The translations under genes were made by a program, and so were the position numbers. A stretch of 64,000 nucleotides of DNA from Ottowia flava (GTDB lineage Bacteria > Pseudomonadota > Gammaproteobacteria > Burkholderiales > Burkholderiaceae_C): contig NZ_VRUA01000003.1 in NCBI RefSeq assembly GCF_008017535.1, forward strand, positions 333,750 through 397,749, read 5' to 3'. Under the pieces are notes generated by a model. It was not told the DNA's origin. It saw nothing but the letters and a program-made list of their open reading frames with translations, and did no database searches. Of the stretch, positions 56,313 through 64,000 are shown piece after piece (within the stretch, counting starts at the first letter, position 1; the number at the start of each line of letters is the position of its first letter).

Positions 56313-56804
56313 GTGCTGTCGGCGCTCGACTGGATCTGCGCGGCGCTTTTGCTGGCCTCGCTCGTGCTGGGCGCCTGGCGTGGCTTCGTGTTCGAACTGC
56401 TGTCGATCGCCGGCTGGGTGATCGCCTTTCTGGTCGCACGTTGGTCGGCCATGGTGGTCGGCGACTGGCTTCCGATGGGCGAATCGCCCGAGCCACTGCG
56501 TTACGCGGCCGGGTTTGTGCTGGTGTTCATCGCCGTGGCTTTTTTCTGCGGCATGCTGGCGTCCCTGGCGCGGCAGGCCGTCAAGGCGCTGGGCGTGCGA
56601 CCGGTCGACCGCGTATTTGGCGCTCTTTTTGGCATGCTGCGCGGCGTGCTGGTGCTGATCGTGCTGGCCGCTCTGGTGTTGATGACGCCGATGCGCGAGG
56701 AGCCCTGGTGGCGCGAATCGCTGAGTGCCAGCTGGCTTGAAATGACACTGCTGTGGCTCCACCCTTTGTTGCCAGAGGCGTTCGGCAAATACCTTTCCGC
56801 GTGA
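56313..56804 (+). CDS. cvpA: CvpA-family membrane protein
   Basis: 163 residues from a GTG at 56313, one base after the dedD stop; a further in-frame ATG lies within dedD. Four helices with the CvpA pattern (LSALDWICAALLLASLVLGA, RGFVFELLSIAGW). Conserved directly before purF; role in purine or envelope homeostasis is unclear. Confidence 0.9.
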   Translation: MLSALDWICAALLLASLVLGAWRGFVFELLSIAGWVIAFLVARWSAMVVGDWLPMGESPEPLRYAAGFVLVFIAVAFFCGMLASLARQAVKALGVRPVDRVFGALFGMLRGVLVLIVLAALVLMTPMREEPWWRESLSASWLEMTLLWLHPLLPEAFGKYLSA

Positions 56805-56852
56805 CAATTGGGGTTTCCCCCTTTTCACCCACTTCCCCGCAGGAATTTCACC

Positions 56853-58358
56853 ATGTGTGGCATCGTCGGCGTTGTCAGCAACGCACCCGTCAACCAGCTG
56901 ATTTACGACGCGCTGCTGCTGCTGCAGCACCGCGGTCAGGACGCGGCGGGCATCGTGACCCAGCAGGACCGCAAGTTCTACATGCACAAGGCCAAGGGCA
57001 TGGTGCGCGACGTGTTTCGCACCCGCAACATGCGCGGGCTGCCCGGCACCAGCGGCCTGGGCCAGGTGCGCTATCCCACGGCCGGCAACGCCGACAGCGA
57101 GGAAGAAGCCCAGCCCTTTTACGTCAATGCGCCGTTCGGCCTGGTGCTGGTGCACAACGGCAACCTGACCAACGCCCGTGCGTTGAAGGCCGAGCTGTTC
57201 ACCACCGACCACCGCCACATCAACACCGACAGCGACTCCGAAGTGCTGCTCAACGTGCTGGCCAACGAGCTGGAAAAGGCCACGCGCGGCGCCGCGCTGG
57301 GCCCGGACGAGGTGTTTGCCGCCGTGGCCGGCGTGCACAAGCGCTTGCGCGGCTCCTACGCCGTGGTGGCGCACATCGCTGGGCGCGGCATGCTGGCCTT
57401 CCGCGACCCGTTCGGCATCCGCCCGCTGTGCGTGGGCCGCAGTGCCGACGGCACCGTCATGGTCGCCAGCGAATCCGTCACGCTGGAAGGCACGGGCCAC
57501 CAGGTCGACCGCGACGTGGCCCCGGGCGAGGCCGTGTTCGTCACGCTGGACGGCGCCGTCTACACCCGCCAGTGCGCCGACAAGGCGCAGCTGTCGCCCT
57601 GCGCGTTTGAATTCGTCTACCTGGCGCGGCCCGATTCGGTGCTGGACGGTATCTCCGTCTACCAGGCGCGCCTGAACATGGGCCAGACGCTGGCCAAACG
57701 CGTGGTCTCCACGGTGCCGCCGGCCGAGATCGACGTGGTCATCCCCATCCCCGAATCCAGCCGCCCCAGCGCCATGCAACTGGCGCAACTGATCGGCAAG
57801 CCGTACCGCGAAGGCTTCGTCAAGAACCGCTACGTGGGCCGCACCTTCATCATGCCGGGCCAGTCGGTGCGCAAGAAATCGGTGCGCCAGAAGCTGAATG
57901 CCATCGCCAGCGAATTTGCCGGCCGCAACGTGCTGCTGGTGGACGATTCCATCGTGCGCGGCACGACCAGCAAGGAAATCGTGCAGATGGCACGCGAAGC
58001 CGGTGCGCGCAAGGTCTATCTGGCCAGCGCTGCGCCGCCGGTGCGCTACCCCAACGTCTACGGCATCGACATGCCGACCAGCGAAGAGCTGGTGGCGCAC
58101 GACCGCACGGTCGAAGAGATCCGCGAAATCATTGGCGCCGACGCGCTGATCTATCAGGACGTGGACGCCATGAAGCGCGCCATCGGTTCGCTCAACGCTG
58201 GCATCGCGGGGTTTGAGGCGTCTTGCTTCGACGGCGTGTACGTTACCGGCGATATCACCGCCAGCGACATCGCGCGCATGAACGAGCACCGCGTCAAAGG
58301 CGGTGAAGACGAGGGCGACAGCTCGCGCCTGACCTTGCCCAACGCCACGGTGGCTTGA
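56853..58358 (+). CDS. purF: Amidophosphoribosyltransferase
   Basis: 501 residues from [15 protein letters not shown], with the N-terminal nucleophile Cys2 exposed after Met removal; the ATG at 56853 is chosen for that reason over 56808. Glutaminase domain ([21 protein letters not shown]) and phosphoribosyltransferase domain ([19 protein letters not shown]). First committed step of purine synthesis. Confidence 0.97.
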   Translation: MCGIVGVVSNAPVNQLIYDALLLLQHRGQDAAGIVTQQDRKFYMHKAKGMVRDVFRTRNMRGLPGTSGLGQVRYPTAGNADSEEEAQPFYVNAPFGLVLVHNGNLTNARALKAELFTTDHRHINTDSDSEVLLNVLANELEKATRGAALGPDEVFAAVAGVHKRLRGSYAVVAHIAGRGMLAFRDPFGIRPLCVGRSADGTVMVASESVTLEGTGHQVDRDVAPGEAVFVTLDGAVYTRQCADKAQLSPCAFEFVYLARPDSVLDGISVYQARLNMGQTLAKRVVSTVPPAEIDVVIPIPESSRPSAMQLAQLIGKPYREGFVKNRYVGRTFIMPGQSVRKKSVRQKLNAIASEFAGRNVLLVDDSIVRGTTSKEIVQMAREAGARKVYLASAAPPVRYPNVYGIDMPTSEELVAHDRTVEEIREIIGADALIYQDVDAMKRAIGSLNAGIAGFEASCFDGVYVTGDITASDIARMNEHRVKGGEDEGDSSRLTLPNATVA

Positions 58359-58373
58359 TCCTGCACCTGCCCC

Positions 58374-59615
58374 ATGTCTTCTGAAACCTCTACCGATCGC
58401 CGCCCGCTCCCCGACGGCCTGCACCCCGACACGCTGGCCGTGCGCACCGGCCTCGCGCCCAGCCAGTACGGCGAAAACTCCGAAGCGCTGTACCTGACCA
58501 GTTGCTTCGTCCAGCCCGACGCCGCCACGTCGGCGCGCCGCTTCGCCAGCGAAGAAGACGGCTACACCTATTCGCGCACCAGCAACCCGTCCGTCACCGC
58601 GTTCGAATACCGCCTGGCTGCGCTGGAAGGCGCTGAGGCTGCGATCGCCACCGCCTCGGGCATGAGCGCCATCCTGCTGATGGGCATGGGCCTGCTGAAA
58701 AGTGGCGACCACGTCATCTGCTCGCGCTCGATGTTCGGCTCCACGCTCAAGCTGTTCGGCAGCGAGTTTGCCAAGTTCGGTGTGGAGACCACCTTCGTGT
58801 CGCAGACCGACGTGGCCGAGTGGCGTGCGGCGGTGCGCCCGAACACGCGCCTGCTGTTCGCCGAAACGCCGACCAACCCGCTGACCGAGGTCTGCGACAT
58901 CGCCGCGCTGGCCGACATCGCCCATGGGGCTGGCGCGCTGCTGGCGGTCGACAACTGTTTCGCCACACCCATCCTGCAGCGCCCGATCTCGCTGGGGGCC
59001 GACCTGGTCATCCATTCGGGCACCAAGTTTCTGGACGGCCAGGGTCGCGTGATGGCCGGCGCCATCTGCGGCTCGCGCAAGCTGGTCGACGAGGTGTTCG
59101 CGCCGCTGATCCGCACCGCCGGCATGGTGCTGGCGCCCTTCAACGCCTGGGTGGTTCACAAAGGGCTGGAAACGCTGGCCGTGCGCGTTAAGGCGCAAAG
59201 CGCGAATGCGCTGGAATTGGCCCGCTGGCTGGAATCACACCCGGCTGTCGACCGCGTGTTCTACCCCGGTTTGCCCTCGCACCCGCAGCACGCGCTGGCC
59301 ATGGCGCAGCAAGGCGGCGTGGGCGGCGCGGTGATCGCGTTTGCGGTGAAGGGCGAGGGCATCGAACAAGCTCGCGCCCGCGCCTTCCACGTGATCGACA
59401 GCACGCGCGTGTGCAGCATCGCCACCAACCTGGGCGACGTGAAGACGCTGATCTGCCACCCCGCCAGCACCTCGCACGGCCGCTTGTCCGAAGCCCAGCG
59501 CCAGGCCGCGGGCGTGGTGCAGGGCCTGATCCGCCTGGCCGTAGGGCTGGAGCACGTGCCCGACATCCAGGCCGACCTGGCGCGCGGCCTGGACAGCTGC
59601 GCCAGCGTCGGCTGA
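58374..59615 (+). CDS. metZ: O-succinylhomoserine sulfhydrylase
   Basis: 413 residues, Cys/Met-metabolism PLP family. PLP Lys in VIHSGTKFLDGQGRVM; N-terminal DTLAVRTGLAPSQYGENSEA and YTYSRTSNPSVTAFE. Converts O-succinylhomoserine plus sulfide to homocysteine. Fifteen bases after purF, an arrangement common in beta- and gammaproteobacteria. Confidence 0.94.
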   Translation: MSSETSTDRRPLPDGLHPDTLAVRTGLAPSQYGENSEALYLTSCFVQPDAATSARRFASEEDGYTYSRTSNPSVTAFEYRLAALEGAEAAIATASGMSAILLMGMGLLKSGDHVICSRSMFGSTLKLFGSEFAKFGVETTFVSQTDVAEWRAAVRPNTRLLFAETPTNPLTEVCDIAALADIAHGAGALLAVDNCFATPILQRPISLGADLVIHSGTKFLDGQGRVMAGAICGSRKLVDEVFAPLIRTAGMVLAPFNAWVVHKGLETLAVRVKAQSANALELARWLESHPAVDRVFYPGLPSHPQHALAMAQQGGVGGAVIAFAVKGEGIEQARARAFHVIDSTRVCSIATNLGDVKTLICHPASTSHGRLSEAQRQAAGVVQGLIRLAVGLEHVPDIQADLARGLDSCASVG

Positions 59616-59657
59616 CCCGTTTTTCACGCGCAGCACCAGGGTGTTGCGATGAACTGA

Positions 59658-59712
59658 TTGCTATATTGTTGATAGCTGCCCGCGCAGATTTCTGTAGGGC
59701 CAGAGCCTGAAA
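59658..59712 (-). repeat. Dispersed repeat copy (reverse) forming the gltX leader
   Basis: TTGCTATATTGTTGATAGCT, GCCCGCGCAGATTTCTGTAG, GGCCAGAGCC. It abuts the gltX ATG; no Shine-Dalgarno better than TAGGG is left, so the repeat supplies the 5' untranslated end. Confidence 0.8.
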
Positions 59713-61116
59713 ATGTCTGAAAACCCCACTTCCGCGCGCGTGCGCACCCGCTTCGCGCCGTCGCCCACCGGCTTCATCCACCTGGGCAATATCCGCTCGG
59801 CGCTGTACCCGTGGGCCTTCGCGCGCTCGCAGGGCGGCGACTTCATCCTGCGCATCGAAGACACCGACCTGGAGCGCTCCAGCCAGGCCGCCGTCGACGT
59901 CATCCTGGAAGGCATGGCCTGGCTCGGTCTGGACCCGGACGAAGGCCCGTTCTACCAAATGCAGCGCATGGACCGCTACAAAGAGGTGCTGGCCACGCTG
60001 CAGGACAAGGGCTACGTCTACCCCTGCTACATGAGCATGGCCGAGCTGGACGCGCTGCGCGAGCGCCAGATGGCCAACAAGGAAAAGCCGCGCTACGACG
60101 GCACCTGGCGGCCCGAGCCCGGCAAGGTGCTGCCGCCCATTCCCGAAGGCGTGAAGCCGGTGCTGCGCTTCAAGACGCCGCTCACCGGCGTGGTCGGCTG
60201 GGACGACAAGTGCAAGGGCCACATCGAGTTCCAGAACGCCGAGCTGGACGACCTGGTCATCGCCCGCCCGGACGGCACGCCCACCTACAACTTCTGCGTG
60301 TGCGTGGACGACATGGACATGGCGATCACGCATGTGATCCGCGGGGACGACCACGTCAACAACACGCCGCGCCAGATCCACATCTTCGAAGCCCTGGGCG
60401 CCACCGTGCCGGTGTTTGCGCACCTGCCCACCGTGTTGAACGAGCAGGGCGAGAAGATGAGCAAGCGCAACGGCGCCAAGGCGGTGACGCAGTACCGCGA
60501 CGAAGGCTATCTGCCCGACGCCATGGTCAACTACCTCGCGCGCCTGGGCTGGAGCCACGGCGACGACGAGATCTTCAGCCGCGCGCAGTTCCTGGAATGG
60601 TTCAACCTCGACCACCTGGGCCGCAGTGCGGGGCAGTTCGATGAAACCAAGTTGCGCTGGGTCAACGCACAGCACCTGAAGGCCATGGACGACGCGGCCC
60701 TGACGCCGCTGGTCGCCGCGCAACTGCGCCAGCAAGGCGTTGAGCCTGATGATCGCCTGCCGGCCATCATCGGCTTGTTCAAAGACCGCTGCGACACCAC
60801 CGTCGCGCTGGCCGATTGGGCGCGCGCGTTTTACGCGGACGTCGCCCCGTCGGCCGAAGACCTGACCAAGCACGTGACCGATGCGGTCCAACCCGCCATT
60901 GCGGCGCTGGCCGACAAGCTGGATAACGTTGAATGGACGGCGCCTGCCATGTCCGCCGCCATCAAGGAAACGCTGGCTGCGCACGGCCTCAAGATGCCGC
61001 AACTGGCCATGCCGGTGCGGGTGCTCGTGATGGGCACGCCGCAGACGCCGTCACTCGATGCCGTGCTGGCGCTCATGACGCGCGAAAAAGTTTCACAAAG
61101 ATTGCGCGCGGCCTGA
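59713..61116 (+). CDS. gltX: Glutamyl-tRNA synthetase
   Basis: 467 residues. Class I motifs: [18 protein letters not shown] (HIGH equivalent HLGN) and [10 protein letters not shown] (KMSKS equivalent). C-terminal anticodon-binding helical domain. Charges tRNA-Glu, which is encoded 175 bases downstream. Confidence 0.97.
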   Translation: MSENPTSARVRTRFAPSPTGFIHLGNIRSALYPWAFARSQGGDFILRIEDTDLERSSQAAVDVILEGMAWLGLDPDEGPFYQMQRMDRYKEVLATLQDKGYVYPCYMSMAELDALRERQMANKEKPRYDGTWRPEPGKVLPPIPEGVKPVLRFKTPLTGVVGWDDKCKGHIEFQNAELDDLVIARPDGTPTYNFCVCVDDMDMAITHVIRGDDHVNNTPRQIHIFEALGATVPVFAHLPTVLNEQGEKMSKRNGAKAVTQYRDEGYLPDAMVNYLARLGWSHGDDEIFSRAQFLEWFNLDHLGRSAGQFDETKLRWVNAQHLKAMDDAALTPLVAAQLRQQGVEPDDRLPAIIGLFKDRCDTTVALADWARAFYADVAPSAEDLTKHVTDAVQPAIAALADKLDNVEWTAPAMSAAIKETLAAHGLKMPQLAMPVRVLVMGTPQTPSLDAVLALMTREKVSQRLRAA

Positions 61117-61186
61117 TTTTCGATATATACTGCGAGGCTCGACACCGACGAATTCGAAGCGCTGGCAACAGCGCCTTGGAATCCAA

Positions 61187-61262
<76 letters not shown>

Positions 61263-61290
61263 ATGTGTCGAACGGTTAGTCCAAGGTTTT

Positions 61291-61366
61291 GACCCTATCG
61301 TCTAGAGGCCTAGGACATCACCCTTTCACGGTGAGTACCGGGGTTCGAATCCCCGTAGGGTCGCCA
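61291..61366 (+). tRNA. tRNA-Glu (anticodon TTC)
   Basis: 76 bases with encoded CCA. Acceptor GACCCTA pairs with TAGGGTC; anticodon TTC in CACCCTTTCACGGTG; T-arm CGGGGTTCGAATCCCCG. Confidence 0.97.
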
Positions 61367-61414
61367 AGTTTGGCTGCACTTGGGTTCGCAAGAACCGCAA
61401 AGCAGCTCCGACGC

Positions 61415-61491
61415 GGAGTGGTAGTTCAGTCGGTTAGAATACCGGCCTGTCACGCCGGGGGTCGCGGGTTCGAGTCCCGTCCACTCCGCCA
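61415..61491 (+). tRNA. tRNA-Asp (anticodon GTC)
   Basis: 77 bases with encoded CCA. Acceptor GGAGTGG pairs with CCACTCC; anticodon GTC in CCGGCCTGTCACGCCGG; T-arm CGGGTTCGAGTCCCG. Confidence 0.97.
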
Positions 61492-61498
61492 AAAACTT

Positions 61499-61537
61499 AA
61501 CGGGCTATGTGAGGAATCACATAGCCCGTTTTCTTTT
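61499..61537 (+). terminator. Rho-independent terminator after the tRNA cluster
   Basis: Stem ACGGGCTATGTGA pairs perfectly with TCACATAGCCCGT around a four-base loop, followed by TTTCTTTT. Ends the tRNA-Ala-Glu-Asp transcript 16 bases before ribD. Confidence 0.92.
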
Positions 61538-61553
61538 GCCCCGGGAAACTGCC

Positions 61554-62675
61554 ATGGACATCACTTCTGAGCAAGACGACCGTTTCATGGCCCAGGCTTT
61601 GGCGCTTGCTGAACGGGCGCGCTGGCACTGTCCGCCCAATCCTGCTGTGGGATGCGTGATCGTCGACCGCCCTGGCCAAGTAATCGGTCAGGGGCAAACG
61701 CAACCCGTCGGCCAAGCGCATGCAGAAATCATGGCCTTGCGCGACGCGGCAGCGTGTGGGCACAGTGTGAGAGGGGCGACCGTCTATGTCACGCTTGAGC
61801 CGTGCGCGCATCAAGGCCGCACTGGCCCCTGCTGCGAGGCGCTGGCTGCGGCGGGGGTGGGCCGCGTCGTGGCCGCTTTGGAAGATCCCAACCCCCGCGT
61901 CGCTGGCCAGGGTATAGCCCATCTGCGCGCCGCGGGTGTGCAGGTGGACGTTGGACCGGGCGCTGCCCGGGCACGCGAAATCAACCTGGGATTCTTCAGC
62001 CGAATGGCGCGCGGCGTGCCCTGGGTTCGGCTGAAGGTGGCGAGTTCACTGGACGGGCGCACGGCGCTGCCGAATGGCGCCAGCCAATGGATCACCTCGG
62101 ATCAGGCGCGGGAAGACGGTCATCGCTGGCGCGCCCGGGCGGGCGCGGTGCTGACCGGTATCGGCACGGTGCTGGAGGACGACCCGCTGTTGAACGTGAG
62201 GCTTGCGCAGGCCACGCGCCAACCGCCGCTGGTGATCGTCGACAGCCGCCTGCAGACGCCCCCGGATGCCCGCCTTTGGTCGGTGCCGGATCGGGAAGTG
62301 GTGATCTATGCGGCCGCGACGGACGACGAGAGGAAGCGAGCGTTGGAGGCGAAGGGCGCCATCGTGGTCGTGCAGCCAAACGCGCATGGCAAGGTCGATC
62401 TGGCCGGGATGCTGTGTGATCTGGGTCGGCGTGAGGTGAATGAGTTGCACGTCGAAGCCGGCTTCAAGCTCAACGGCTCCTTGCTGCGGGAGCGATGCGT
62501 CGATGAGTTGCTGATTTACCAGGCGCCATCGCTGCTCGGAGAAGGCTCCGGCATCGCTGCCATTGGGCCTTTGACAGCGTTGAGCGAAGGCATTGCCTTG
62601 CAATGGTACGAAATGGCACAGGTGGGCACGGACCTGCGCTTGATTGCACGCGTCTCAGGACGCGCGACTTTTTAA
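61554..62675 (+). CDS. ribD: Bifunctional riboflavin deaminase/reductase RibD
   Basis: 373 residues from MDITSEQDDRFMAQALALAE. Deaminase with zinc ligands in QAHAEIMAL and TLEPCAHQGRTGPC; reductase domain with LKVASSLDGRTALPNG and a C-terminal HVEAGFKLNGSLLRERCVDE. Catalyses two early steps of riboflavin synthesis. No FMN riboswitch is visible in the short upstream gap after the tRNA terminator. Confidence 0.96.
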   Translation: MDITSEQDDRFMAQALALAERARWHCPPNPAVGCVIVDRPGQVIGQGQTQPVGQAHAEIMALRDAAACGHSVRGATVYVTLEPCAHQGRTGPCCEALAAAGVGRVVAALEDPNPRVAGQGIAHLRAAGVQVDVGPGAARAREINLGFFSRMARGVPWVRLKVASSLDGRTALPNGASQWITSDQAREDGHRWRARAGAVLTGIGTVLEDDPLLNVRLAQATRQPPLVIVDSRLQTPPDARLWSVPDREVVIYAAATDDERKRALEAKGAIVVVQPNAHGKVDLAGMLCDLGRREVNELHVEAGFKLNGSLLRERCVDELLIYQAPSLLGEGSGIAAIGPLTALSEGIALQWYEMAQVGTDLRLIARVSGRATF

Positions 62676-62679
62676 AAGA

Positions 62680-62725
62680 GCGTTGCACCTGACAAGGGCA
62701 AACCCTCGCCAATCAGGTGCAACGC
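62680..62725. terminator. Convergent hairpin between ribD and a small gene
   Basis: GCGTTGCACCTGA pairs with TCAGGTGCAACGC around a 20-base loop. No strong T run on the plus strand; could serve both convergent genes. Confidence 0.55.
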
Positions 62726-62737
62726 TACTTCTGCACG

Positions 62738-63028
62738 TCAGCGCTTCTTGGACTCCGACGCCGCCACCTTGTCGGTCTGGCCTTCCAGCACGGCCATCTG
62801 CATGGATACGTCGAACAGTTTGGCCTTGCTGGCGTAGTGCCGATCGAGTCGCCATTCGTCCAGAATTTCCAGCGCGAGTTTGAAGCGCTCCATGTCAAGG
62901 TGGTAGAGATCGGCAATCTTGAAGTCGCCTTCGGACTCAAGCGCCAGCACCAAGCGTGACAGCGTCATCGCTTGAGGGAGGGTGGGGCTGCGCTCTATGT
63001 ACTTCCGGGCTTCCTTGATAGCACGCAT
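62738..63028 (-). CDS. Small helical hypothetical protein
   Basis: 96 residues from MRAIKEARKYIERSPTLPQA. Charged, helical, no signal or membrane segment; ends AASESKKR. A longer frame upstream has unlike composition and is not used. No family recognised; codon use fits a real gene. Confidence 0.65.
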   Translation of the reverse strand: MRAIKEARKYIERSPTLPQAMTLSRLVLALESEGDFKIADLYHLDMERFKLALEILDEWRLDRHYASKAKLFDVSMQMAVLEGQTDKVAASESKKR

Positions 63029-63398
63029 TGAGGTTCTTTCTATTGGCAGAGTTCGATGGACACCGGCAAGCCGACTCGACAATGCCGAGGCCTTGCGGCA
63101 ATGAGAATGAAGCCACCGGGCGTCCAAAAGAGGCTTGATGGCTTGGACGTGACATCTGCGCCAGGAGCACATCAGTTTCACGAGGACTGCCATGCTAGCG
63201 AATCGACGCAGCTGCCGCTACCGTGTCATAAATTTGACTTTTCTATGCAATTTTTGAAGCCGGAAATGGGCAATTCAACGGCGTTTATTGAGTGAAAGTC
63301 ATCCCTCACCTGCGATGGTGCACTCAATGTCCGGGAATCGAAGGGCCAGCGGCCCTTCTTGTTGGCCAAGCAAAAGCCCGGCCAACTCGTCAACCGAC
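63029..63398. other. Intergenic stretch with hairpins
   Basis: 370 bases between two minus-strand genes. Holds GAAGGGCC/GGCCCTTC (63340-63358) and, next to it, GTTGGCC/GGCCAAC (about 63360-63386), placed to terminate the PRC-barrel transcript. An AT-rich patch (63225-63255) may be the promoter of the small gene. No gene supported. Confidence 0.5.
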
Positions 63399-63755
63399 TC
63401 AGATATATGGCACTCCGTAGTAGTCATACACCCTACGGCCGTAGGCGTCGGTGTACTCGGGCACCACGTCCCGCGCATAGCGTGGAGCACCTTCGAGTTG
63501 CTCTTTCGACAGTGAAATCACGTAGCCGGCGTGGCTGGCCTCGTACTTGAGGCTGTCCCAAGGCAGCGGGTAGCGGTCCGTTCCGATGCCGAGAAAGCCC
63601 CCGAACTCCAGCACGGCGTAACGCACCTTGCCGGATATCTTGTCGATCATGAGGGTTTCAATGGACCCCAGTTTGTCACCCGCCGGGTTGTAGACATTCG
63701 TGCCGGTGACCTTGTCCGAAGAGATGACACTGGTTGCGGTGTTGTCGGTATCCAT
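63399..63755 (-). CDS. PRC-barrel domain protein
   Basis: 118 residues from MDTDNTATSVISSDKVTGTN. PRC-barrel: TNVYNPAGDKLGSIETLMID, GKVRYAVLEFGGFLGIGTDR, YPLPWDSLKY. C-terminal Tyr-rich tail with TDAYGRRVYDYYG. Common stress-related cytoplasmic proteins of unknown function. Confidence 0.85.
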   Translation of the reverse strand: MDTDNTATSVISSDKVTGTNVYNPAGDKLGSIETLMIDKISGKVRYAVLEFGGFLGIGTDRYPLPWDSLKYEASHAGYVISLSKEQLEGAPRYARDVVPEYTDAYGRRVYDYYGVPYI

Positions 63756-63817
63756 ATCGGTACTCCTGAAATGGTTTCGATGTTGGTGAAGAGGCAATGA
63801 AGTCCCCTTGAAAACCT

Positions 63818-64000
63818 GAGCCACCCGGAAGTAGAGAATTCCCCAGACGGAGTCTCTACATGAAGAAATCCAGATTCAGCGAAGCGCAGATAGTCGGCAT
63901 CCTCAAGGAGGTCGAGATGGGAGCGAAGGTCGGCGAGACGTGCAGGAAGCACGGAATCAGCGAGCCGACGTACTACAAGTGGAAGAGCCAGTTCTCGGGC
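63818..64000 (+). mobile_element. IS3-family insertion sequence, left end only
   Basis: Probable left terminus begins near TGAGCCACCCGG at 63818, about 40 bases before orfA. The element runs off the right edge, so its other inverted repeat, orfB and target duplication cannot be seen. Confidence 0.7.
63860..64000 (+). CDS. IS3-family transposase OrfA, N-terminal fragment
   Basis: 47 codons from MKKSRFSEAQIVGILKEVEM, cut by the window edge. The helix-turn-helix (CRKHGISEPTYYKWKSQF) is typical of the IS407/IS2-like branch of IS3 OrfA. DNA-binding half of the frameshift-made OrfAB transposase. Confidence 0.9.
   Translation, partial: MKKSRFSEAQIVGILKEVEMGAKVGETCRKHGISEPTYYKWKSQFSG

Noticed and set aside
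61492..61553. FMN riboswitch before ribD
   Set aside because: The gap is only 62 bases and is filled by the tRNA terminator; no RFN-type conserved boxes are present.

Overview
The window looks like a GC-rich chromosome segment of a betaproteobacterium in or near the family Comamonadaceae. Three things point there: a protocatechuate 4,5-cleavage operon in the gene order known from Comamonas sp. E6 (transporter, E, F, D, A, B, C); the house-keeping orders trxA-rho-rpmE2, folC-dedD-cvpA-purF-metZ and pst-phoU-phoBR; and a degenerate intergenic repeat (core CCACCTGCGCGNNCAGCTA) scattered through the window. The genus cannot be fixed from the sequence alone.

Layout. 67-2684 (minus): an iron operon (bfd-like ferredoxin, a 26-residue membrane ORF, tonB, exbB, exbD, hemP) behind a promoter whose -35/-10 spacer is a Fur box. 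2902-10714: a LysR regulator divergent from a protocatechuate meta-cleavage operon (pmdK-E-F-D-AB-C) in which the two dioxygenase subunits are fused. 10868-16821: assorted metabolic genes, including an AI-2E-type permease fused to a B12-binding-like domain and a GAF domain. 16899-25316: phosphate regulon, ppx divergent from pstSCAB-phoU-phoB-phoR. 25300-30845 (minus): MATE exporter, ArnT-like membrane glycosyltransferase, rpmE2, rho, trxA. 30947-36831: an AddB/AddA-like nuclease-helicase pair.

36977-40120 (minus) is a visibly AT-richer island that does not fit its surroundings. It holds an SMC/Rad50-like ATPase with two CxxC pairs and two overlapping small partner genes that look like the middle and C-terminal components of an ABC-three-component (ABC-3C) conflict system. 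A tiny leader gene encodes a transmembrane helix followed, in the -1 frame, by the same AGRD-IG-D motif that starts the first partner. This is the best candidate for a little-described system. Its right edge (40121-40678) is degenerate sequence, and the next gene, panE, carries a frameshift.

41661-53860: a secreted protein, a TetR regulator, a LysE exporter, a BaiN-like flavoprotein, a GFA enzyme, a DUF882 peptidase, an L,D-transpeptidase, a glycine-rich protein with an IPTL-CTERM-like tail, gabD, a cardiolipin synthase and an ArsC-like protein. 53913-61116: folC, dedD, cvpA, purF, metZ, gltX. 61187-61491: tRNA-Ala, tRNA-Glu and tRNA-Asp with a terminator. Then come ribD, two small genes, and the left end of an IS3-family element cut by the window edge.

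The dispersed repeat occurs about a dozen times, mostly hugging gene ends. Several copies lie in frame inside genes: the dioxygenase fusion linker, addA twice, and the BaiN-like flavoprotein. It therefore appears to shape proteins as well as spacers. All functional calls rest on reading motifs and family resemblance; no database search was run.
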